Shown here piece by piece: positions 50,301-62,300 of a stretch of 64,000 nucleotides of DNA. The notes beneath the pieces are model-generated. The model saw only the letters and a program-made list of their open reading frames with translations. It was not told the DNA's origin and made no database searches. The DNA comes from Lutraria lutraria. Its lineage: Eukaryota; Mollusca; Bivalvia; Venerida; Mactridae. The stretch lies in assembly GCA_964023205.1 (NCBI GenBank), contig OZ026843.1, positions 2,217,029 to 2,281,028 of the forward strand, given 5' to 3'. Every line of letters starts with the position of its first letter. Position 1 is the stretch's first letter. The translations under genes and the position numbers were made by a program.

Positions 50301-53300
50301 TCATTAAATATGACAATTAATAATGTAATTTGTTTATTGACAATCTTCCATTAATGTATTTGTGTAAATGGCAAAACAGTAAATGTCATTGTAAGGTACT
50401 AACATGTACTCTACACATTCCAGATGGTTTGTGATGCACGTTTTAGAGTGACAAATGTTGTAGCCAAGTGGCCCGGAAGTGTCCATGACAGTCGGATGTT
50501 TAGGGACTCTGCATTGTGTGGAAAGTTTGAGAATGGTAAATAAGGAATTCAAATGTTTGTTTATGAAATGCAAATGTACACATGTGCCTTACATACACCA
50601 ACATACATTTCAACCAGTGTTGGCGGCCACACCAGAACAAAGCCAACATGGCAATAAAGGCAATTTTTTTAAAAACCTTCATTGATGATTTACAACAAAA
50701 TGACCTTCGAATCTCGACTACTTGTCAATAAAGGTCTTATTATGAATGCACTTCAAGAAGTAATGAAAACCCTCTATAATTATGTCTTTCCTATGGGTGA
50801 GCTTTGTTTACAGTTTTGACTGTTTTTCGAAATGTTTTGATAAAGTTAAGCAGTCTTTAAATATCTAATCTTCAGGAGAAATTGATGGAATTTTACTGGG
50901 TGACTCTGGGTACCCATGCAAACCATTTCTGATGACGCCTTATTTGAATCCTCAATCTGCTGCTCAAGAAAGGTAAGTCATTGAAGTACTGACCTGCATA
51001 GTTTCACAGATATTTTGTCACTTGTTAGCATTAATTAAGTTACTATAGATATAAGTTCGTGGAATAAAACAATTATTGTCACTTAATTTGCGACAACATG
51101 AAAGTATTCACTAAGGAATATGAGCATTAGATTGCTAAAAAATCCTAATTGAAGTGACACAATTATTTATAAAAGTAAAATAAGAACTTTTTTATTAACT
51201 GTTTTTTTTCACGCAGGTACAATTCGGCGCTAACGAGAACAAGAGTGATAATTGAACAGACTTTTGGTGTAATGAAAAGGAGATTCCCCTGTTTATCATA
51301 TGGCCTGAGGATGAATACAGCAAATATCCCCCAGATTATAGTTTCTTGTGTTGTTTTACACAATTTAGGAATGGACAGGGGTGATACTTACGAAAGGACT
51401 GTTACTACAGAGTTTGATCCACCAAATGTAAATGTTGTAAACGATCAAGGTGGTGCTAGATGCAGGGATGTTTTTGCAGCTACTTATTTTGGGTGATTGT
51501 TGTCCTTTTTTTGTTTCATGATATGGTATAATAAGCCAAGTCACAAATTTCAATCAAACAAAAATAAATGCTAATGGCATCAGTTTCGTATATGAAACAT
51601 GGACTTCTTCTTTGAATGGCAACATACTATCAAAGCACTTCATTTAATAATAATGTGTTGACTGATATGAATCAGTAAAATTACCTCCATGATTTTTAAA
51701 AAGCAGTGATACACATTTTGAATACTTCTGATCTTTAATTTTGTCATTTTCTGTATGACAAATAACAAGGTAACAAATTTCAACAGTCTTATCACAGGCT
51801 TAACAAAAGAATATTGAAAAAATAAACTCCATTTTAGTAAAAATTCAGATATAGATATATATATAATTTTTATACAGAATATAAAATACAGTATTGTTCT
51901 ACTACAATCAAGAAGAAAGATTCAATATCTGTATAAAGAAATTGATATTTTGCTTATTCTCTCAATAATGTCAACAAACGGCGCGTGGACTGAAGAGCTA
52001 CCGGATCTGGCAGCTTCCGTCATTGAAAACAGTACGATTTGAGCGGTTACTTTCGACTCAGCTAAGTTAAAACTTAAGTCTTTTCGTGAAACGCAAAAAA
52101 ATGTATTCACTCAGTTGAGTCGTTTATCAGACTTAAGTCATAACTTGAGTGCAATAGTAAGTAATAACTTAAGTTTTTTTGTGAAACCGGGGCCAGACTA
52201 AATTAGCATGTACAGCACGAGAATTATGACATCATCCTTCCTTGAAATGTGTGTACTGATTATTTAGATTTTTACGACTGATTTGTATTGCTACTTTACG
52301 ATATTGCATAGCCATATAATTTTGACTTAAATGCACATACTATTTGAATTTGTATTTATCCATTGAATTGAAATATCAAAACTATATTCTTAGGCGGAAG
52401 CTAGGTTAATGGAAGCTGTCCGGTATGCAGGAAAAGTGAAAACTGAGCGATTTTTGAAATACGGTAATAACTTTATTTTTCGTACCGAACAATAAAAATG
52501 GTTCGATAGATTTTCTTAAAATTTATGAAAACAACAGATGGCAAATAGAACTTTATTCCAAATGAAATTAGAAAAAATCCCTTGGGCATATTTTAATAAA
52601 TATAGTTTTGAAGTGAGGAGAAAAAAACACTTAACTTCACATTTCAAAATTCACATTTTACTTGCACTTAAAATTAAATCATGAACATAAATATCTACAT
52701 AAGTTAATAACTGTAGCCAGGAATTAATTTTTATTTTATTTACCATTTAATACTTTCCTCATACATACAATATAAAATATATATGTCAAATATATGATTG
52801 ACTCACGTGTTTACAGTTACCGACGTACTTTCCATAATATGCCTAATATTGTGTTGGTGTTTAATCTACTTTGTCTACGTTGTTTTTTAAAATACTTAAC
52901 AGTTATATTTAAAAAAACACTAAATTATCCAACCTATTTCGAATCAATTGTTTAACCTTGTCCAGAAAACCAGAATGACTGAAGAGATCTTTAAATAAAT
53001 CTTACAAACAACTATAAAGAATCATTATAATAATAATTTACCTCCTCGGAAGCAAATATCTCCTCTCCGTTCCATGCATTTTTACCTGGAATATCTCTAT
53101 GGTCAATATAGCCGTGAACACCACTCAGTTTGAGGGCTTCACTTGGATCTATCTTAATGACTTTAGCATGTGCTCTTTTACTTAGTACCAAACACAAGCA
53201 CAGTTCACCTGAAATTCATACGAGAGTTCATTTTAATTTTCTCAGTTTAAAATTCTTAGATCTAATACATTAGTCCTATGATTCAAGGTGTGTTGAGAGG

Positions 53301-56300
53301 TATTTGTGATTACAAGAGAACAACTTACTATTAAAGAAGTCAGGTGCTGAGAAAAGTTCAAGCAATTGTTTCATATAAAGTTAAATTTGAATTCAGTCTT
53401 GAAACACCAAACACTGTCATTATTCTTATTTCTTTGACTTGTGCTGCAAGCTTGTCAAAGAACGTGATATCCATATTAAATGTCATGGTAACAGACAACA
53501 ATCTTTGCATTCATATAAATGTAGCTTATGTAAAGAGTTAAAAAAAACACCGTAGTCATCTGAAACAAATGATATCTAAAACATTACTTCATTGCTTCTA
53601 TAGATTGTCATTGATAAATCTAAACCAGTACAAAACTGCATTCAGTGAATAAGTAAAACAGACTACTAAACTACCTTCCATTTTAGGCTTATCATCAATA
53701 TACACAGCCTCCCCCGACACAACAGCTTCAGATGATACATTAGGTACTGATCTACCCACAGCATCAGCTTCATGTTGATCTGGTTCAGTACATGGATCAA
53801 AGAACTGTGTGGAGACACACGGTTCTAATTTCATTGAGGACAAAATCCTATTGATTGACTTTCCCTGAAATAAATCGCTAGTTTTAGAACAAACACAAAC
53901 ATTTTTATTGAGCATTGTCAAGTGAAATTACTTTAAACTAGAGCTTTAAAAATTGGCACAATAGTGAGGAATATCCCCACGCGAATGTTTGAATCAGAGG
54001 TATAAAGGTTTTCAGAAATTGTATTGGCTATTACTTAAAGACGCAAACTTGGTTGCTTGGGGTGGGAACTTGTCCCTGGGTCTTACGCATGACACACAGA
54101 CACATGTTGATTAATATTTCTGCCTACTTTCAAATTCAATCCATATACATGTACCAGTCGTTTGGCAAAAGTTACAGAGCGGACACAAAATACCAATTTT
54201 GTGACCTTGACCTGGGAAGTACGGACATGGATCTTTCGCAGGACAAATTTCCATAAAATGGTGAACATTTCAGCCAAGTATTTCCAAAATCCATCTGTAA
54301 ATGACATGTTCACGTATATCTATTTGCAATGACTGAAACAGGTAAAATACACAATCCCAAGCCTGACACACTAACTAACCTTTAGAAAATAGTTTATTAT
54401 TTCTGCAGAATAAAACCAGAATCTTACCAAGCTTTCATTCACATGGTTATAAAACTTGAAAAAGAATGCAACAACAAGATCAATTTTGAATTTTGCATCT
54501 TTTTGTTTACAGCTCAAGGGCCGCAACTCAACTAATAAACTTGAAATAACATCATTTAGCAATGAATCTTCCCACTTTCTGAAATTATATAGACAGGAAA
54601 AATATTTCCTAAATTAGATATAAAACATGTTTGTTGTCAAATAAATATTCAAAACTGAACAAATCGCAGTAACAAATAGTAAATGAACGTGTACTGAAAA
54701 GTGACTTTAACAATACAGATACAAATAAAGTATTGTTATGACTATGCAAACATTTTCAGTAAATATTACAAATACATATAAATAAAGGGAATAGATTTAT
54801 AATCATTCTTTAATATGAGACTTTTAAGGGCTGAGAACAAAATCATGTACAAGTGAATTCGTGACACTCATTCGAAGCGTTAATTTTGGTTAGATAAAAA
54901 TATCGAGAGGTCCGCGAGAACTTGTTTTTAATTCAATGTACGAAAATGCAATTACTCTAAATTGCGCTCAGTTGAAAAGAAAGAAATCGCACAGATTTGA
55001 AAATGAAATCCGAACCATAAAACCAACATTACTCTAGATAAAGATGCGGAGTTAATTGTTTTACTTGAATTAAAGAATGGTCAACATTTAATTTGTACTT
55101 AGTCTTATAATAGCCTTGAAATATACAAATTGACTTAAGTTATATGTTTTAGTCTCAGTAATCCTTTAAATGACTAGTGAACACGCACTTTCATTTTACT
55201 TGTTCATTTATAATCTAACAGTTTTGAGTGCATACATCAACATTTATTTTATATAGGTGCAACTATCGTTACATCTTTTTGAAGGCATATATCACTTTTA
55301 CAAAACATTACCTTCCAACGGCTGACTCCATTGTTTTCATCAAAAGAACTGGTTTATCAGCAATACCACCCACACAAATTCTGTAAAATACATGCAACAT
55401 ATATTTTCATCTTACGTACTGCATAGCATTATTAGAACGATCGGAGACTAAGAAATGTACAGTCCCAGCATTCGTTCAATGGTCAATCGAAATAAAAGTA
55501 CTAAAGCTTCAAATAACATCGGATGATATGTGTGCAGTGGAATTATCAACAATATCTTTTATAAAGTATAAAAGAGATAAGCAAAAAGAAGAAGCATCAC
55601 ACGGAAGAATGAATATACAGACGGGCAAGTCGATGGTCATTACTTTATTACCGAGAACTGCAACTTAAAACCCATGTACATATAATGGCAGCAACAATCT
55701 GACTAAGAAATAAGTTTCTTCAGTATGCTATTAGAAGTTCATGTCATAATTTACCCAACGAGCTACTTAAGGGTGATCATTCGTGAGATCGAAAAATTTC
55801 ATTGTAACAAGGATGTTTCGATTCTTATTTACTTTTCAAGAATAACATGTTGTCATTCAGTTTTTAGTGTGAAAAGCATACGTCCATTATTGAACTTTTT
55901 CGTAAAATTACTTTTTAGTGATATACCAAAAAATCGGTAATTTTCCTAGTAATGGTTTTGAAAAAGGGATGTGGGTAGATAAATAACCAAATATTTCAGT
56001 AAATATTAACCAAATCACTTAGAAAATGTACTAGTTGTATCACAGTCTGGATGTAGAATAAACACAAAGCTTTAAATGTCCACTTTATGCCAATTTATCG
56101 ACTGTGTACTATTTCAAACACTGTGTTATTTACCAAATTAAGATCTATAAAATGGCTAAAAAATAAGGGGTTATGAATAAAGTTTTTTACATATTGAAGG
56201 AGTAACAAGGATTTTGAATGACATTGATTATGCTGAAGTAGGTTAAACACCAATTAAAAATATGACATGAAAAGTACATGCCCATGTTCATATAAGAAAG

Positions 56301-59300
56301 TTATCAAGTGTAATGTTAGTTCTCTTAGCTTTTCTTTTCAGCAAAAACTGGATATTTCTTTGTTAATAACCTCTTTCAAGGCAAAACCACTGCATGTTGC
56401 ATAAATAACCGCATATGCATAATCAGAAACAATATTTGATGGACTTGTATGAATTTTGGATGGAAATTTTCAACGGATATGTGTTCATAATGCTAAACGT
56501 GATGAAAACTTACCCCACCCACCGTTTTACATCAGTAACTAATTTAATATAAATATTAAAAAGAAATAAACAATGTTTTTACATTTTTTAAGAAATTTGA
56601 TGAAACAATATATTTGCAAACCAGGTTATTTATAAATGTGTTCATACAAAATTTAACAACCTTTAACTGATAAATACTGAACGGCATATTGTTGTTGTAC
56701 ATGTATATATATAGACGAACTATATTGACTAATCTGGTCGGATGTCGTAAAAGCAGTAAAAATTAGCGATGAAGAAAATGCCACTTTGAAATTATTTTAT
56801 GCATTTAAATTACATTGTTTACTGCATTAGATGATAAAAAATACAATAATTTCAACTTGAAATTTTACGACATTTAGATAGACTGCTTTGTATTACAAAA
56901 GCTCACGATTGATCACCCTTAAATATGCCAAATAATAACAATATCATACCTCAGTGCGTTGATAGTTCCATCATCAGAAAACCGAATCAACATTCCACAA
57001 TTAACATTAGCTAGAGAAAATGTAGGTCGGTCCGATTGCTTGTAAAATGCACAGTGTGCACCCTGTCGAATATAACACCAAGGTTTACCACATTCGTTCT
57101 CATCTCAAACGTAATAAGTAAAACTAATCTTGAAGTTGACCTCATAATATTCAGTTTATTCACAACACATACAGACCATATTATAATGTTAATGTTCGCT
57201 TATGTACAAATTCATATTAACCTTAATTGGTCATGGAATCAATACAAAAATAGATAATGATTAAATGTACTAATATAATTTACCTTTTCAAGGATTGGTA
57301 TAAAAACAGATTTAATGATTTCACCATCTTCAGCACACACATCCTCTACTGGAACTTTTCTCTCACTGTTAACTGACAATATAAAGTACAGTCTGTTAAA
57401 ACGAATTCATGCATAACAACTCTGGTGTTATTATATTTTGTTTTATTTCCCAATTTTCTATTTTTTGTAGTTTTACAAAAAAAGTTTGATTTTTGTCAGG
57501 ACTTGTCATATTGCAGATTGTTGACCTGTCAACAATTTTGACTGATGTCTGCCTCGATATCAGGTGTTTCCGTAATGAACGTAACGTAACATTCGGTACA
57601 TTCTGGTCAAGGCGGAACGTACCGATTGCAGCTTGGGTTTTAATACGACAGTATAATTTAGTCTTCAAGTTTTTATATGGGACTGGTGTCTGCAAGCATT
57701 TATATGATTCCAATGTAAACAAACGACAATTTGGTGATTCCATAGAAATCATCAACATCGGTAAAACCAACAATCTTTTCCGTTTATTCCTGGTTGGTGC
57801 TGTCAGAGAAACAGTTGTTCAAATATATGTTAAAGTAGTAAATATAAAAGATAAAAGGACAGTATGCTACAGTTAAAATAGGATAGTGTGATGCTGACCA
57901 CCGCCAGGCTCAATGAAAAGGTAATGAGACAGGGGCTTCTTTTGACCAAAGTGGGAAGGGAGTTCTAGAGATGTGTGGTTCTAGGGAGATATGAGTTAGT
58001 AAAGTATTGGGTATAGGATTGAGGGATCATGTAGTTGAGATTCCTAATGGGAATTAGGTAACCGTCGTTGACGTTCATAGTTCTAGAAGAAGGGAGTTTG
58101 TGTAATCTACTGATGCGGGATTTAAAAACGGGAGCTTGTACCTGTGTACAAACTATGAAAAATGGTGATGCGAAGTTATCGAGATTAAATACACGATCCC
58201 ACTTCTGACACCATTGTTGCGGACTAGTAAAAATGTACTACTGTACTGTGCTATAAAACGTTCGATAATAGATGGCTTGGAAGCAGTGAAATAATAACTG
58301 ATAAAAACTGTCAAAATAATTGACTCGTCAGGATGACACCACCCTTTTTGAATACAAAAAGGGAAAATAAAATACAAATACTAAATAAATCTTAAAATCA
58401 ACCAAATTTTTAATTACTGTTTAAATGAACAAATACAAGTACATGATCTTAAAGTACAAGTATCAAATCAAAATAAGGAAATAAAATCAATATCTAAAAG
58501 TGTCAAAAATATGTTAATTTAAGTATGAAAAATAGACCTTAATGATTCTGGACTCCTAAACAATTTACTTAAGTAGTGGCAAGCTATGAAAAATATACTA
58601 AGTTAGATAATCTTAATTCACAAATCCAAGATGGCCGCCACTAGATAAAGATTAATTACCAAATAAGTGTGAAAGTTAACTGTAAATAATCAGTGTAAAA
58701 TTTACTGTAACATATAACAAAAATTTACTGTCCTAACAATAATAATTTAGAGTTTTAGAATGTCTGAGGTAAAATGCCAAAGTTCCTAAATAAATAATTA
58801 AATAAATAATTAATTAATTATGCCTCAGACCCTAAGAGTTAAGTGAAGTTACCAATTCAGAAGAAACAGCCAGCATCCTTGACTGAAGCCAGAATTCTGC
58901 TTATATTAGAATCTTAGCCAACAGGTGGCGCTGTAGTCAAAATTGTTACAGATGATCTGATTGGTCAGAGGAAAATTAGCTAAAGGATGCTGACCAATCA
59001 GTGATAATCTAACAAAAGTTACAATGCCATGGTATTGCAAAATATTCCTTTGTCTGTAAGACTAAAAATAGAACTTCTATAACTTATGTAAGTGGTCACA
59101 TGACCAAAATAAGTCACATGACTAACTAAAACATAGTGATGGAAAAATATCAGTAATGGAAAATAAACATTGGTAGTCTCTAAGACAAAGGCAGTAAATT
59201 ATCAAAGAATGATATTAGCTACAAATAATGCTAAAGTTGACAATGTTTATGTTGTTTATGTATATTAATAGAAATAAAGTAATAATAAAGTAATTATTAC

Positions 59301-62300
59301 AATATAAAGTAAAGAGTTAAACATTATCATAACTATCTAAGATAATACATAATCTAAAAATAGATTGGCTAAAAATAAGTCTTTCTAAATAGAAAGGGTA
59401 GCTGAAAATCCTTAATAATTTAGCTCTGCAAGTTATAAATGGTTATGGTGAATTGTACTTATTATGTAATACTATTGTACTACATAGGTTAATTATGTAA
59501 TAGACTGTTGTAAAAATCCAACTTTACAACACTACGATAAAGTAGAGTTTTCCATTCACGGGTTTTCATCATGTTGGTAACGCTGATTTTGTAGTTGTAG
59601 TCATTCATGACGTACATAACTGCTGACCTTTGGACACGTTGTAATTTGTAGAAAAGGGATTTCTGCCATGGGTTCCAGACACTTGAGCAATATTCTAGCT
59701 AGGGACGGACGTAAGTTGTGTAAGCAGCTTGTTTAATAACCTTTGTGTTGTCTGTTTTGACATTTCTTTGGACGAAACGGAGGGAGACTATTGCCTAAGA
59801 GGCTATGTTATCAATTTGTTGTGCCATTTCATATCATTGGAGTTAGTTAATTATAAATATTTAATTATCGGTGTTAATCAAGGTAGGTCGGCACGATTTC
59901 TGGACATTCTATATAGGAAAAGGAAGGATTGATGCATGACTTAAATGAGTTCAAATCCTTGTTTGGATTAATGTGATCTTACTGGAAGAGCTAAAGGAAT
60001 GCTTGTCTGACATCATACCACCCCAATCTGCCTTCCCGTAACTTTTGATAAGGCGCTTGGCTGGATAGGGCCTCCTAATTAATGATAATTAACGACAATA
60101 ATTTGTTAAATATCCTACTATACACCAAACCTGAGCGCAGTTTCAATTATAGAATAAAAAACGACTCTGATTGGATTTCAAAATTGAATGGATTAATCAA
60201 TAATCGAAATTCGTTGATTTAATGAGACGAAATTGATCTGACACTTTCCTTGTTAATTGCTCGATTAAAATAACACAGTTGGTGTCATTTTCGAATATAT
60301 TGCCGCCTTATTTGATGATGGATTTCAAGTCGGTTTTCGGTATTTTGAAGCGGAAATGATTAACTAGGGAATTTTGCTTCAGAATTGTGATACTTGATTT
60401 CATTTTTAATCTGAGGCTACTACGTAATAAAAAGCAGGGTTCAGGGACAACATTTCTTTAAAGTCAAGTATCCAACTAACGAAGAACATTATTCATTTAT
60501 AATTATTTAAGGCTAATTGTTGTAATATATTCCTAAATAAAGAGTAGTTATCGTTGTTCAAAATGTGTATATTACCTGTGATATAAGTTTATAGAAGACC
60601 AACCGAATATAATATTTGTTTCAAATCAAATCACTGGCAATTGACTTTATACACTCGATCTATTTAAGTACATAATTAGGGTTTACTTTTTTAATTTTTT
60701 TTTCTACTTTTGCATGAAAGTTGCTCATAGGGCGTGATAAAAAATACAGACATTCTATATTCCTCACGAATGGTTACATTAAACCTCAACATAGGAAATT
60801 TGATACACCTAATGCTCAAATTTCTAGTGTTTTAGGTTGAGCTTGTCCATGAATTACAGAAGTCGGACTGTATTTTTACAAATAATTTACAAAGACATTT
60901 GCTACAGTTTCCGGTTTATTAAGCTATTTGCCCATAAATTGACCCAAATACAGTCAAATATTCAATTTCAAGGACAGATAACGCAAAACAACGAGTACGT
61001 CAACCCCCACTTTTTTCGCTTAAAATGTTTATGTTATCATATGCTATGATCATGCAAAGTTTTAAAAAATCATGAAAGAGTTTTCATTATCGCTGTATAT
61101 CTATTTGAAAAAAGGAAAATGTAGCAAATGTCTTTTAAAGGCAGAATAAGTTCTTAAATGAACTGAGTTTCAGATAATAGGTGATAGTGTACTTACTCCT
61201 AGCCAGGCAAACAGATGCGTTCAGTGCTGTAAATAACGTCAACACATCTGAATTGGAGCTTCCGCATAATATGCTACCACTCAATGTCTGAAAACAAGAC
61301 AGTATAAAGTCAAACAAATCCGCACATCCCCGAGTATTTCAAAGTACCCAACGAAATATATCTTGACTGGTTTAATTTTACTCAACATACTAGTTGGCAA
61401 TGTGTTTCCTACAGCATGTTAACCCGATGGTGTACAAACTCCTCCTGAAAATGTCATCCTGAGGCCGAGGGTCACAGTTTGACTGTTCCACAAATGCCCA
61501 TGAATTAACTGTTTTATTACCTAATGCATTAAATGAACATTTTTTATATATTCATTTCTTTCTCTGAATATTGGAAACGATTAGGATTCGACATTTTCTA
61601 CGAAATCACCAAATTGTTGTTTGCTTACATCGCTTGCAGTGCTAAAATAAACCCCAACTGCAATTGGTAAGTTCTGCCTTGACGGAATGTGCTGATTGCT
61701 TGTGAGTTGTGGAACTCGCAGAAGGATGAAAATCAGTTTTAGAAAATGTTCTATAACATCTTACCGACACATTCCTTATCTGGTCGGCACCATACCTCTC
61801 TATCATATCATACAGAGCTTGAAACATTTCTTTCCAGTCTCCTGTAGTACATATAAACTATACAACACATGTAAATTGATGCATGTGGTCAACAATGCAA
61901 TAAAATGCATAACAAAGTTACTAATGCCATTGGTTTAACTGGTCTTTGGAAGGAAAACATATTATAGATTAAAGAATCATATTTCTAAGAAATAAGTGCA
62001 TGCTTTCTGATCCAACATCTCGAACTTGTATAGGGAGGGAAATTGTGAACAAAAACTGAATCTTTAATATGAACTTTGTATTTATCCATAACGTTTATTA
62101 TTGGATAAAACAGAAACAAACCACTTAGTATATCTTCTAGAGTGGATAGTTTTTCTTTAAGTTCGGATAACGTAACAGCAGCTCCACACTCAATTCCTCT
62201 ATCAGTACTATTGACAGCTTTCATTGAGAGTACATTACCACCATACAACAATACAGGGGATGGATTAAACTTCCCAAGCTTAATTGACAGAGCTGTCAAT

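Larger units (their letters stand above)
48923..52193 (+). mobile_element. Complete PIF/Harbinger DNA transposon (3.27 kb)
   Basis: The left end GCCCCGGTTTCACAAAAAAA continues CTTAAGT; the right end is its exact inverted copy (ends TTTTTTTGTGAAACCGGGGC). The flanks are CAG at 48,920-48,922 and CAG at 52,194-52,196, a 3-bp target-site duplication. Subterminal regions on both sides are dense in ACTTAAG/ACTCAACTT motifs, probably binding sites for the transposition proteins. It holds one spliced transposase gene. It sits in the largest visible intron of the AOX/XDH gene, on the opposite strand. Matching ends and an intact coding frame point to recent activity. Confidence 0.92.

Noticed and set aside
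48923..52193. HARBI1 as a domesticated host gene
   Set aside because: The transposase sits between perfect terminal inverted repeats with a target-site duplication, so it is a transposon gene, not the immobilised host HARBI1.
57396..57876. Overlapping 125- and 127-codon frames on opposite strands
   Set aside because: No family resemblance on either strand; one lies beside AOX exon 5 in an intron and neither has domain-like conservation.
58195..58213. tRNA-Leu gene or fragment
   Set aside because: Only the 3' 18 bases match; there are no D, anticodon or T arms. Position after a TG...CA segment fits a retrotransposon primer-binding site.
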